A stretch of 64,000 bases of DNA from Cryptomeria japonica (taxonomy: Eukaryota; Streptophyta; Pinopsida; Cupressales; Cupressaceae). The first letter of the stretch is position 1; each line of letters begins with the position of its first letter. The DNA lies in contig NC_081406.1 in the NCBI RefSeq assembly GCF_030272615.1, positions 262,598,624 through 262,662,623 of the forward strand, written 5' to 3'. A program made the position numbers and the translations under genes. Below are positions 1-10,579 of the stretch, piece after piece. The notes under the pieces were generated by a model. The model saw only the letters and a program-made list of their open reading frames with translations, made no database searches and was not told the DNA's origin.

Positions 1-1050
1 TTACCATTCATATGCAATTTTAGAGGTTAACCTAGGCAACATTTCTCTTTGCAGCATACAAGTAGCCTTACCAAGGTATTTATAAATACCACTGGTTCAT
101 AAATATTACAAGAAGAAAAGATGCAAAGATACATTTTTTAAAGAGAAGAACAAAAGTTTAAAATATGATATTACAATTTTGTAGATGCATGATAGATCTG
201 CAATCTTGAACTTATCACCTGAAATATCTATTTCTGATATAACATCCTAGATACCAAGACATATAAGATATTATGTTTGCATCAAATTTTGAATACTCTA
301 AATTTTTTGAGCTAAGTATATTGTTTACTATTTTCATTCCTATATTAAATAGTTATTAAAATTATCATAATATCAATACTTTAATATGTTAAACCAATTA
401 CTCTAAATTAGGCGTGCATATGCATTTTATCATATTAGTCTTCACTAAAGAAAATCTTCTCTCTTTAAAATTAAATTTAACTTAGTATTGGATGGGGTTT
501 ATCTCCACATTCAGTATGGTGTCTATAGATTTTTGCAAAATTTTCAGTAGGTAAATCTTCATGATCTACATTCCCATTGTTGTAAAACCACAAAATATCT
601 GACAAAAAAATTGTGTAAGTTTTTTTACAGTACCATTTTGTGTGGAGATTAGCCACTCACCTTAATATTAGTTGAAATAAATAAACTAAATTTTATATTC
701 ATTAGCAATTTAATAAACCAGTAAAATTAATAGATAATTAGAGAAATCATATTAGAGATGAAATGAAAAATATAAAAGAGATTTAGAATGGGTTTAACTT
801 TGTGTTGAATTATGATTTTTTTAAGATGAGAAGTCTACTATATTAAACACAATAGTCAAAATTAGGGTTTTAAATTTGTATTTACACCCATCTGACCATG
901 AAAATATGGATTATTGGGAATTGTTTTTCAACGCTTAAGCGCACTAATGTCAAGCCATGTGCTCCTGCATTTTGAAATGATCAGAGCTTTTCACATTGAT
1001 CAAACAATTCTGAATTTATCAGAGCATTTTCTCAACCTCTAATATTTCCA
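1..1050. other. AT-rich intergenic DNA, no gene seen
   Basis: This is AT-rich sequence upstream of the GDSL gene. I see no open frame of useful length, no repeat array and no recognisable transposon end. The last part presumably holds the distal promoter of the downstream gene, but no specific element other than the TATA-like box listed separately stands out. Confidence 0.5.
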
Positions 1051-1130
1051 GACCCTATATACACATTAACTATCACAATGAAGTTCAAACAATTTGTGAG
1101 TTGTAGTTACAAATTTAGTTGATTAGAGAT
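1051..1130 (+). promoter_or_regulatory. Putative core promoter and 5' leader of the GDSL gene
   Basis: A TATA-like stretch (CTATATACAC, about 1054-1063) lies about 75 bases before the chosen ATG at 1131, a plausible distance for a plant core promoter with a leader of roughly 40-50 bases. An ATG at 1078 would open a 14-codon upstream ORF ending at 1122. With a start site about 30 bases after the TATA it would probably not be transcribed. Position and motif only; no experimental support. Confidence 0.4.
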
Positions 1131-2750
1131 ATGGATGCAATGTTTTCTCACCTTCCGTTTCTGATAATCATTTTCTGTTTATTTGCAGGTCAGTTATAAA
1201 AATTATCATTTCAAACTTTCCTCATTCTATATACTGCTCTGGTTTTCATTTAAATTGTTTGATTTGCAGGAAGAGGCGTTGCAGACAAGGCTGAAGCGCT
1301 GTTTGTGTTCGGAGCATCCTATGCCGACACAGGAAATAAAGATCCATACAATCAAAGCATAAACCAGCCATGGAGAAGGCCATACGGTTTGACCTGGCCT
1401 GGCTATCCTGCAGGCAGATTTTCTTCTGGAAAAATTCAGACAGATTTTTGGGGTAAACCTTCCTTCCAATTACAAATGGCGAAATTTAAGGTTTTAAGCA
1501 AGTGTTGTACTAAAATTTTGTGGTAAACCTTCCTTCCACTCACAAATGCCGAAATTTCAGGTTATGAGCAACCTTTGTACTAAAATTATGTGGCTGTGGT
1601 GTGTACAGCGAAAAATCCGGTCAGATTCTTCAGGTAAACGGTGTTATATTAGGTTTTAAGCAGCCTGTGGCTTATCTATCTGTGGCTGTGGTGTGTGCAG
1701 GGGATATTTTAGGGCTTCCCGCTCCCATAGCTTATGAGATGCTGAAAAGTCATGACTGTAAAGCAAGTGCAAAGAAGATGAGACACGGAGTGAATTTTGC
1801 AGTGGGAGGCAGTGGAATATTTCGAGCCTACGGTTTTATAACAGTAGCAGAACAGGTGAAGCAATTGAAGGAGCTGATAGGAGGAAGTCAGGGGTTCGAC
1901 TCTCACAAGCTCTCACGGTCTGTAGTTCTTATCTCTGCGGCTGGTAACGACTACGAATCCCTTGCTAGCAGAAACGGCTCCATTGAGGTAATTCAAGATC
2001 TGAGGTCTTTCTTCGCCTGCAAAAATTTCAGAACATCTATTTTTTTTCTTAATTTGTGAGTTTATTACAGGAAATGATCGATCTGGTGAGACCTGTGGTA
2101 AGCGGGACAATAGACGTTGTGAAAGAGTTGTACGAAAGCGGGCTTAGGAATTTTGTGGTGAGTAATGTTGATCGCTTAGGGTGCTACCCTGAGATCGGCA
2201 AAACATCCTGTGATTCAAAATACGATGAAATTTTAGCTCTTCATACAAGATTATTGAAGGAGAGCGTAGAAAGCCTCAGATCGGATCTTAGGGAATTGTC
2301 CATCATATTTTCAGATTTGGTATCTGCATTTAATCATATCTTCTCCAATCCTGCACAATTCGGTACTTCAAAATCTCTGTCTTTTGTTATGTGTCCAGTA
2401 AATCTTCAAAATCTCTGCCTTGTGAATAATAATACATATATTATTGAAATATTGTAACAGGTTTGGTGGATTTGTTCGTTCCTTGCTGTGCTGAGAAAGG
2501 CGGGGTTCAAATGTGTGGAGAGGTGGACGAAATAGGCAGACCATTATTTGAAGTGTGTTCTAACGTAGAGGAAAGGTTCCGCTGGGATTCAGGCCATCCA
2601 ACACAGAGAGGATGGCATGCGATAATGTCACTGTACAGTAATGGAGCAAAAGGGGACAATAAAACAATCAGTTTTATAGAGGGGGCGCCAAACGTTATTG
2701 CTTGGCTACACTCACTTGGATTCGTTGCTTACAGTGTGCCCACACTGTAG
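1131..2750 (+). CDS. GDSL esterase/lipase, five exons
   Basis: A secreted-type SGNH/GDSL hydrolase, expected to cleave ester bonds of lipids or cell-wall and secondary-metabolite esters; the substrate cannot be read. Exons: 1131-1188, 1270-1452, 1701-1987, 2071-2362, 2461-2750. All four introns are GT-AG and phases match, giving 369 residues, normal for plant GDSL enzymes. Residues 5-19 are hydrophobic and look like a signal peptide. Block I reads LFVFGASYADTGN (residues 30-42), so the nucleophile Ser36 is kept but the usual Asp of G-D-S is Ala35. Block II is NFAVGGSG (Gly116/Gly117), block III is GND (162-164), and block V is WDSGHPTQ with Asp316 and His319. Block sequences such as RPYGLTWPGYPAGRFSSGK resemble the Arabidopsis At5g03610-like subgroup. 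The start is the first ATG before the signal peptide. The frame is open throughout, so it is probably functional. No operon-like neighbour exists. Confidence 0.88.
1452..1700 (+). repeat. Tandemly duplicated segment inside intron 2 of the GDSL gene
   Basis: About 70 bases starting GGTAAACCTTCCTTCCA (1452-1521) are repeated at 1522-1592 with few changes. The motif TGTGGCTGTGGTGTGT(A/G)CAG, which is the 3' splice site, occurs twice (1589-1608 and 1681-1700). After the first copy, 1609-1633 resembles the last 25 bases of exon 2 and is followed by GTAAAC like the real donor. Using this segment as an extra exon would shift the frame, so it reads as a duplicated exon-intron edge now lying in the intron. 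Confidence 0.7.
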
Positions 2751-2838
2751 AGTTTATGCAATTTGTGGATTTTAAAGTACTTTCCAAGTTCTCTTCATCT
2801 TGATGAAATGTTGATTTATACATATTCAAATTTAGAAA

Positions 2839-2844
2839 AATAAA
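2839..2844 (+). terminator. Candidate polyadenylation signal of the GDSL gene
   Basis: AATAAA occurs about 90 bases after the TAG stop of the GDSL reading frame, a usual position for a plant near-upstream element. The surrounding DNA is AT-rich, so chance occurrence is possible. Confidence 0.35.
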
Positions 2845-2894
2845 ATTCAATTTTATAAATTGTGGAAAATTTATGCATTCAAAATTAGATCTAT

Positions 2895-2937
2895 CAGATT
2901 TCCACAGTCAGATTTCCACAGTCCATATTTGCACAGT
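2895..2937. repeat. Short tandem repeat, 14-base unit
   Basis: CAGATTTCCACAGT occurs twice in direct succession (2895-2908, 2909-2922), followed by a diverged third copy ending GCACAGT. It is a small local duplication with no evident function. Confidence 0.7.
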
Positions 2938-3004
2938 CCATGATACTTATTACAATTGACTTCTAGATTTAACTGTAAAATAAAATTTACATCAACCTTT
3001 TAGA

Positions 3005-3395
3005 TGACACTCCATAAACTTTTAATACTTTCAAAAGACTTTTATTCACTAGATTTTAATAATAATAATTTTATTATGTAAGTCCTTCAATTTTATAAAT
3101 TATTATTTGAAAAATAAAAAATAAAATAAAATAAAATAAGTCAACAGCAGATTAAGCAATGCTTCAGTCAATCCTTGCCTACCTTCCTAATACCCTATAA
3201 TGACACTCATAAACTTTTGATACTTTCAAAAGACTTTTATTGAATAGATTTTAATAATAATAATCGTATTATGTAAGTCCTTCAATTTTATAAATTATTA
3301 TTTAAAAAATAAAAAATAAAATAAAATAAAATAAGTCAACAGCAGATTAAGCAATGCTTCAGTCAATCCTTACCAACCTTCCTAATACCCTATAA
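3005..3395. repeat. Two tandem copies of a ~195-bp unit
   Basis: The unit starting TGACACT at 3005 is repeated from 3201 with a few substitutions. Each copy contains the same AT-rich core, an AAAATAAAATAAAATAA tract and the ending CTTCCTAATACCCTATAA. It carries no coding potential. The high similarity points to a recent local duplication. Confidence 0.85.
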
Positions 3396-3530
3396 GGTCG
3401 TAATATTAGCTCCGCTTCCCGTAAGCCATACGATCAAATTTCATGGATATTACAAATATATTAGTCTTAGAAATCGGATTAAGTCGTGCTTTTTTTTGGT
3501 TTGGGTTTTATATTGAAAGTCTTCTCTGAT

Positions 3531-3841
3531 CTTTTGCTATGATTAAATATGCTTTCATATAATAAGATATAGCTTTTCTAATATGATTAATCTATCCTAT
3601 TTCTTATTGATTTTATAAATTATTTGTGTTCCTTCTAAGATTCTTTTATCTATATTAAAGTTTATAAAGAAAAATAATTTTTAAAAACTAAAAAAACTTT
3701 TGCTATGATTAAATTTGCTTTCATATAATAAGATATATCTTTTCTAATATGATTAATCTATTTCTTATTGATATCATAAATTATTCATGTTCCTTCTAAG
3801 ATTCTTTTATCTATACAAAAGTTTATAAAGAAGAATAATTT
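3531..3841. repeat. Two tandem copies of a ~145-165-bp AT-rich unit
   Basis: CTTTTGCTATGATTAAAT opens copies at 3531 and 3697. Both run through the same block ending AGTTTATAAAGAA(A/G)AATAATTT. The second copy is followed by a poly-A tract of about 23 bases (3841-3863). No gene is seen. Confidence 0.8.
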
Positions 3842-4221
3842 AAAAAAAAAAAAAAAAAAAAAAAACTTCACTAAATCTATTCAAATGGTGTTTATAGTAT
3901 TATAATTATTTTAATATAATATGATATTAGGTTATATATTTATATTTAATAGTTATTTATATTTTTATATAATTATAAATTTATTGTATATATAATATTT
4001 ATATTTATTATTATATATTTTTTATATAATAAATATTATTAACTTATAAGAAATCTAAACTTTAACTATCTATGAGAGAAAGAAATATGAAATGGGATAG
4101 AGGAAGAAGATAGTGAGGGAGATAGAAAGAGAGAGAAGGGGGAGAGAGGGAGAGGGCAGGGGAGAGGGAGAAGGGGAGGGAGAGATAAAGAAATAGAGAA
4201 GGGGAGAGATAGAAAAAATAT
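3842..4221. other. Poly-A, AT-rich then GA-rich flank; no gene
   Basis: A poly-A run is followed by AT-rich DNA. From about 4066 there is purine-rich sequence (GAGAGA-type) up to the left end of the Copia-like element. Similar GA-rich DNA resumes at 10284 on the other side, which suggests the element inserted into a purine-rich tract. Short ORFs here are only low-complexity translations. Confidence 0.6.
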
Positions 4222-4547
4222 TGGAGTCGAGAAAAAATCAACTCTACAGTTTCCAAAGATCACCTGCATGCAAACCTGTTATAGAAAGTGAGAAGCTAAA
4301 TAGCTATGGAGGCCAGAATTCAGAGATCCGGAAAAGAGGAGTCATATTGATTGTGCAACAAGAATGCAATTTAATAATTACAGTTGTTATGAAAATACAA
4401 AGAGAGAATCTTTATAAAAGGATGCTCAAAACCCTAAAGGTGAAAACCCTAAAGCATTATAAGATTCCTAAGTTTATCTTAAGCATAGAGTATAATAGAC
4501 TAATAATTAAATAAATAATTATTAGCTAATAAAAGATTACTCTAACA
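4222..4547 (-). repeat. 3' LTR of the Copia-type element
   Basis: This is a 326-bp repeat matching 9958-10283. The minus-strand start is TGTTAGAG and the end is CTCCA. It contains paired AAACCCTAAA-like motifs that are part of the LTR, not telomere. Confidence 0.85.
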
Positions 4548-4562
4548 CCCCCCCTTAAGATG
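4548..4562 (-). other. Polypurine tract of the Copia-type element
   Basis: On the minus strand the sequence directly before the 3' LTR is purine-rich, ending in seven Gs. That is the expected place and composition of the plus-strand primer for reverse transcription. Confidence 0.75.
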
Positions 4563-5974
4563 AACTTAGGGAGTAGCTAAAAAATAACTAAGGACTAAAA
4601 AAACATGTAAAAAATGCATGAAAGAAACAATGGGTCCCGACAACTAGCCCTGATGAGGTACCCAAGTACAATAAAATCTCTGTAAAGTGGAGAAAAAAGA
4701 GAAAACCCTATGGGAACAAAACTCCTCTCCAAGAAGAGATGAAAGCTCAAGTGAAGGACTAAGAAGCCTCCAAACAAGAATGTTCTAGAAGATAGGAACA
4801 AAAAGAAGAGAATGAAGAACACCACTGAAGCATGAAATAGTTGCAAACATTGTCAAAGAGTAACTGTTGATCTGAAGAACCTCCACTAAAATAGAACATG
4901 ACCAGGTAGAGAAGACTGTAATCTGCATGAGTGCCCTCAAATGACAGTACTCGAATCAGATGGAAAACAAAGGCAAATAACTGAACTCGAAGATACAAAT
5001 GACATGAAACACCCAAGCCTGAAAAGTTGATCAATCGAACCAAGAAAGCATTAGAACAACAGGACAAATCTCCCCATAATGCTGAAAAGGGAGAGGGAAA
5101 GGTACACTGAAAAGAACGGCCAACAAGAACTGCATGATGAAGAACCAGGAACATCGAAGGTGCAGAGAAAGTACATAGTGTCGTGGAAGGAATGCTCACT
5201 TGACAAAGGTAGATGGAAAACAAGGCAAACATCAACCCCCCTATAATGCCCCGCTAGGAACCCCGCTAGGAACCTCGAAGGAAAAACTCACAACAAGGGT
5301 GAATTTTTTTATTTTTTTTAAGTATAATCATATTAAGTGCATTAATCACCACATAGCACAAGCAGAAGACTTAGACCAGAATTCCTTAAGGGTTACCAAC
5401 GAAGAATTAACCAAAAGATAAATTCCACAATTATGATTAATCCAATAAACCATCATTATCACAATGAACATAAGAAGCCATATGCAATAACAGATGCACC
5501 ACTGAAAGATTGAAAGAATACAACATAGTTTCTCTTCAATAAGCATTTACACATATCATAAAGGAAACTGATAAATAACATCCCAAACATAGGATTACAT
5601 TGCTCTTCCAATACATGGCTCTCAATATACATACGAAGTTACAACTTAACCAAATACAAGGTTACATAAAATCATGGTACAATGACCACATAGGTCTCCA
5701 AATAACAATAATCTCCAAACATGAGATAGAGTATGATTTACGAACCACAGGAACACCTATGAAGCCAATCCTTGCATGAAGGTACAAACAAGAACATTCG
5801 ATGGGAAGTGGCATTACCACCCAACCATGTAATTCCCAAAATGGAATCACCCCTTTATGCTAGGAGATAGCAAAGGACCCTCAAGCAAGCAAAAACATGA
5901 CATGGTCGACAGACAATACGACACCATGGCATTGCAATACGACTCCACAATAATCCAGATGACTCAACATCACA

Positions 5975-6180
5975 ATACACAAGTGACACGACTTCACACA
6001 CACAAGTGAATTGACATCACAAAACACAAGTGAAACAATGTCACACACACAAGTGACCCGATATCATAAAACACAAGTGAAACGATGTCACACACACAAG
6101 TGACTAGACATCTCAAAACACAAGTAAAACGACGTCACACACACAAGTGACTTGACATCACAAAACATAAGTGACCCTAA
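5975..6180. repeat. Tandem array with 47-bp period
   Basis: TCACACACACAAGTGA recurs at 5994, 6041, 6088 and 6135, each time separated by a block like CATCACAAAACACAAGTGA. The period is 47 bases with moderate divergence. It lies inside the nested insertion. Confidence 0.8.
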
Positions 6181-7164
6181 AGAGAGAGTGTCATCACATA
6201 GCTTATGATGGTTACCATGGTCGGCCTCCATAGGTCTCGATCCACTGTCTTGGTAACCTTTCCCGAACCTCCGACTCCAACTAAGTCTCATGCGCACCCT
6301 ACCAGCCTTTCATGAAGACAAGGTGGTCGATTTGCCATTCCAGGCCTTCTCACTATATTATGAGCCTTATTACAAGCTCTCACCTATGTGCGAGGTACAA
6401 TATCTTTATTAATGTTTGAGAACTACCCACCTAATCAATTAATTAGATTATCACTTATTATCTTACTTTCGAAGGGTCCTGCCAACCTCTTTGGGCGCAA
6501 CCCCCATTTGAAAGCCACTATCTCAAAGGACACTAAACAAACATGGCCACTCCACAAGGACCCTATGGCGAAGCAGACAACCATAACACCACTATCCAAA
6601 TACAAGTGGTCAAAACAAGGACATATTGACTCTTGGTTAACCATAAGGCAAAGACACTACATGGTTAAAACAACAAAGTCATCATATATCACTTGGTCAA
6701 AGGTACCAAATACGCCACCACAGGATGACTGAACTACAGACCAGAAATAACACAATATAACTCTTTGCAAGGAAAGCTAATTTCACTAAGTCCGCACTCA
6801 GACAAATCTTGAGAAAATCAACATCATAAGCACTTGCAAATTCATTGATTGAAAATTAAATAAAACGCTCCTTTACAACATTCACATCTATTCAATTTCC
6901 AAATCAATACTCCATCAAGGATAAAATTCACATTAAATGTTCAAGTGAATATAAATTGAATTCCTAATAGGTATTTTAATCCATTTCTAGAATATATCCA
7001 AATTAACCAATTTGAATTACTAATTCATGCCTTGATTTCCATAGATAAATTTATTAAACCACATAATAAAAATCATATGAAAATCACTATTTTCTTTAAC
7101 ATAAAACCACTTAAAAATATTTCATTTAATAAAAATTAAATTCATAGCACATACTGGTTTGTAC

Positions 7165-7515
7165 CAGTAAGGGTACAAGGTCAAGCGGGGGTCAAGGCCA
7201 TCCCGCGGTAGTGCTGCTACCGAGGCAGCAGACACTACCTACCGGTAGTACTGCTACCATTGGTAGCAGGCCTACCAACCAGTAGTGCTACTACTGTCGG
7301 TAGTAGCCGATACCGACCGATAGTGCTGCTACCGCTGGTAGCAACCACTACCAACTGGTAGCACTACTACCAACCGGTAGCAGTATTGTCGATCGATAGT
7401 ACTACTACCACTGGTAGCAGTCGCTACCGACTGGTAGCACTGCTACCAACCGGTAGCACTGCTACCAACTGATAGTACTGCTACCTGCGGGTAGCAAACA
7501 CTACCAACCCACGTG
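7165..7515. repeat. Dense GC-rich palindromic array (CTACC...GGTAG)
   Basis: About 350 bases are built from alternating CTACC and GGTAG motifs, with units such as CTACCAACCGGTAGCACTG and CTACCGCTGGTAGCA. Many neighbours are inverted, so the DNA or RNA could form numerous short hairpins. It stands out sharply from AT-rich flanks. It lies inside the nested insertion and has no open reading frame of note. Confidence 0.85.
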
Positions 7516-9942
7516 GTGGGACTAGCCTGCCACGGGGTAAGGTAATGTCCATGATAAAACAAAATACATGCCTCCCAAAGCATTAAAATCAATACGCCAC
7601 AAAATCGTTTAAAAATGAAAACAATTCATTCTCTGATCATTTCACGAGCACACACACACACACAGAGTGCCAAGATCCAAATTTCAAATGGATATTTACC
7701 AATAAGGCAAATGGTGAAATAAATTCACACAAGAACCCCAAATCTTGGGCAATTAGATACTAGGAAGCACACAACAAACTAAATCTAATTCATTCTATTC
7801 CAAATAGAAGAGGTAAATCAAGAAGTTGATTTTCAGAACAAATAACAAACAACAAATAGAGAAATGACCCATTTCTTTCCTATATGCAAACATATGATAT
7901 GAGCTTCACAAAATCAATAATATCAAACACTCTTTCTTCCATTCCAATCATTCCACAAGAATTCTACAAGAAGATTTGCATTTTTCCAACACACAGGAAG
8001 CAACTGAAAAATCAAATTGAAATTTCAAAACAAGAAGAGATTATCCAACCTTGAACCAAACTAGAAGCAAAATGATGGAAGAATTTCAGTCCTTGCAAAC
8101 CAAATCAAATTCCAGCTCCTCCTTCAGAATGGTTTTCCCAATTTCTCTTCCAAATTTTCTGCTCTCCCATTCCGCGTGAATTTCCAAAATTATATGGGAA
8201 AAATCATTTCAACCTAAACTTTCTAGGTTAAAAGTTTTCTCCTCCAATCAGATTAAAATATTTAAAAAGTAAAAAGCAATCAGATTTACTCCTTTTCCAT
8301 AAATACTTCTTTTTCAACAATTAAAAAGCAAAAGTCAAATGGAAAGGTAAAAAGAAAAGCTTTTATTTATATTTTCTATTTCCATAATACTTTCTTTCAA
8401 CATAAGCATTTAAAACTTAAATGGCTAGGCAATTATTTATTTCCTTTCATAAAATATATAATGCAACTATTCACAATAAAAATAAGCCATTTAACCATTT
8501 AATCTAGTAATTCATTAATTTAAATAAATCAATAGATTTAAGAGCATAATAATTAACTAATTACACCAACATAAGATATCATCTTCCATTCAATTAAATA
8601 GCCATAAAATAAACAAAAACACGCAAATGAGGAATGATCAAATGATGACTCACAAATGATCAAACCAAGCACTATGACTCACATACCAGCCAGACGGGAA
8701 AGACAACCGACTGACAACACTCACACGAGTGTAACTGCAGGTCAAGATAGGGTCCAACAACTATCTCCTCCACTCCCATCAGACATATAAGGCACGCTCA
8801 AACCCGTGAAACCAGGTGGACTTGATACCTCGTACCTACCTAATACTTGTACCTGCAATGTCCTGCACCAAAGAACCACATGTGCATATAGACAAATATA
8901 TATATAGACACGACACACATACACCGATGAAGGAGAATCGTGACATTCCCTGTCTCATCAGAGTGAGTGAAGGAAAATCATCCCCTCGTATCCCATACAC
9001 ATGCAAACACAAAACATATAAATAATGCATCACACATATAAGGTAAAAGTGTTAGTCCATTATAATGATCCATAAAAATAACATTAATCATAAGCACTGA
9101 GATACAACATAAAATCATACACCACAAATCCAGATAAAGCATGAAATGAAATCACATATAATCTGAACCAATATACAATAATGTTCCACTGAACAGTCAA
9201 CTGAAGTCAATCAAAACATACAAAAAGAGTCTAAACAAGGAGGGGTACTACACCCCCCATGACACTTTATAAGTAGTGCATGTACAGTAAGGCACAAGAT
9301 GTACAAGATCCCAAGTATACAATGCATGATGCCACTTTATCTCAGTGCGTTTACATAAATAAAATGCTACAATGATCAAAAGAGACAGAAGACTGGAAAC
9401 ACAAAAATAATAGCCAAAGACGAGACATCCTACTCAAAGAAAGAGATCCCAAGATCTGAAACATCCAAGATATTCACCATCAAAAAATCAAAATCAAAAA
9501 TTCAAATTGTCATATCTGGATAGAGCCTGGAAAGAGATTTTCGACGATATAAGGTTTGTCAAAAAATGCCTCTGTATGACCAAGTTATGGTCAAAAGAAA
9601 AAAAAAACCCTCTTTTAGGGCATAAAGAGGGTTAAAAAAAGAGGAAATTTTCTGACGCATTAGCAGGTACAGTCATATGGATTTTCATGCCTCGAAAAAC
9701 ATGCCAATAAAAAATCATGCCTCAAATGCCCCTGTCACCAAAAATAGGCAAACTATATATCAAAATTCATGGAATCAGCCTTCTGAATCCAACTATGAGG
9801 TCCTTTTGGCACCAAAATGTACCAAAAAATTAGCTACCCCTAGAAATGGAAAAAAAACAATGACACAAACACCTGAATACATAGATCTGAAGAACAAGGC
9901 TCAAAATCTCCCATGAAAAGAACAGGGGCATGCAGATCTGGA
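7516..9942. other. Rest of nested insertion and Copia leader; no gene
   Basis: Up to 9252 this is the right part of the nested insertion. It is AT-rich with a short (CA) run near 7652, and no protein family is recognised. From 9253 to 9942 it is the untranslated leader of the outer element, downstream (minus strand) of its primer-binding site. Small ORFs here have no recognisable product. Confidence 0.5.
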
Positions 9943-9954
9943 GCTCTGATACCA
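9943..9954 (-). other. Primer-binding site of the Copia-type element
   Basis: On the minus strand this reads TGGTATCAGAGC, three bases after the 5' LTR. It is the standard PBS for the 3' end of initiator tRNA-Met in plant Ty1/Copia elements, and it fixes the orientation of the whole element. Confidence 0.85.
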
Positions 9955-9957
9955 TAT

Positions 9958-10283
9958 TGGAGTTGAAGAAAAATCAACTCTACAGCTACCAAAAATTACC
10001 TGCATCCAAATCTGTCACAGAGAGAGAGAAACTAAATAGCTATGGAGGCTAGAATTCAAAGATTCAGAAAAGAGGAGTCATATTGATTGTGCAACAAGAA
10101 TGCAATTCAATAATTACAATTGTTATGAAAATACAAAGAGAGAATCCTTATAAAAGGATACTCAGAACCCTAAAGGTGAAAACCCTAAAGAATTATAAGA
10201 TTCCTAAGTTTAGCTTAAGCATAGAGTATAATAGACTAATAATTAAATAAATAATTACTAGCTAATAAAAAATTACTCTAACA
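9958..10283 (-). repeat. 5' LTR of the Copia-type element
   Basis: This is a 326-bp repeat matching 4222-4547 with scattered substitutions and no large indel, followed on the minus strand by the primer-binding site. Confidence 0.85.
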
Positions 10284-10495
10284 GAAAAGATACAGACATG
10301 GAGAGATGTGGAGTCAAAGAGAGAGAAATAGAGAGGTATAAAGGGATATATAGAGAAAATGAGAGATAAGAGAGGAAGATAGAGAGGTAGGGAGAAAAAG
10401 TTCAAGAGAAGAGGAATAAAGAAACAAAGAGAGAAGGGAGGAGAACTATAAGAAAGAGAGGGAAAATAAAGAATGGGATAAAAAGATATAAATAG

Positions 10496-10577
<82 letters not shown>
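10284..10577. repeat. GA-rich tract with (GA)n microsatellite
   Basis: Purine-rich DNA leads into about 40 GA units at 10497-10577. It is the continuation of the purine-rich DNA on the left side of the Copia-type element. Confidence 0.85.

Positions 10578-10579
<2 letters not shown>

Larger units (their letters stand above)
5242..9252. mobile_element. Nested ~4.0-kb insertion, probably a very long solo LTR
   Basis: The outer element is interrupted here. The insert starts TATAATGCCCCG and ends CGGGG-type sequence GGGGTACTACA. The reverse complement of the right end, TGTAGTACCCC, nearly mirrors the left end if one G-to-A change is assumed (TGTAATGCCCC). These are the short inverted TG...CA termini usual for LTRs. 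Runs of C flank both sides (5237-5241 and 9253-9257), consistent with a 5-bp target duplication in a C-tract, though homopolymers are weak evidence. No internal LTR pair and no pol sequence are visible, so a solo LTR of Ogre-like length is the simplest reading. A complete non-autonomous element is the alternative. Confidence 0.5.
4222..10283 (-). mobile_element. Non-autonomous Copia-type LTR retrotransposon, minus strand, with a nested insertion
   Basis: Two near-identical 326-bp direct repeats bound the element. Read on the minus strand, each begins TGTTAGAGTAAT and ends CTCCA. Just inside the 5' LTR is TGGTATCAGAGC, the initiator-tRNA-Met type primer-binding site typical of plant Copia elements. 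Just before the 3' LTR is a polypurine tract, TCTTAAGGGGGGG. The remaining internal DNA, after subtracting the nested insertion at 5242-9252, is only about 1.4 kb and shows no gag, protease, integrase, RT or RNase H sequence. It therefore looks like a deletion derivative or a short non-autonomous family needing proteins in trans. Flanking bases (AATAT left, GAAAA right) do not give a clean 5-bp target duplication. Confidence 0.8.

Noticed and set aside
4430-4455. AAACCCTAAA motifs resembling the plant telomere repeat (also 10170-10195)
   Set aside because: There are only two separated units, and they are identical in both LTRs; they are part of the LTR, not a telomeric array.
4759-5235. 158-codon minus-strand ORF in the Copia-type element as a possible gag
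   Set aside because: Cys/Phe/Leu-rich wording without CCHC knuckle or UBN2-like features of Copia gag; it ends at the nested insertion by coincidence.
6388-6732. 114-codon ORF in the nested insertion
   Set aside because: No family resemblance, no codon pattern or supporting context; expected by chance in 64 kb.
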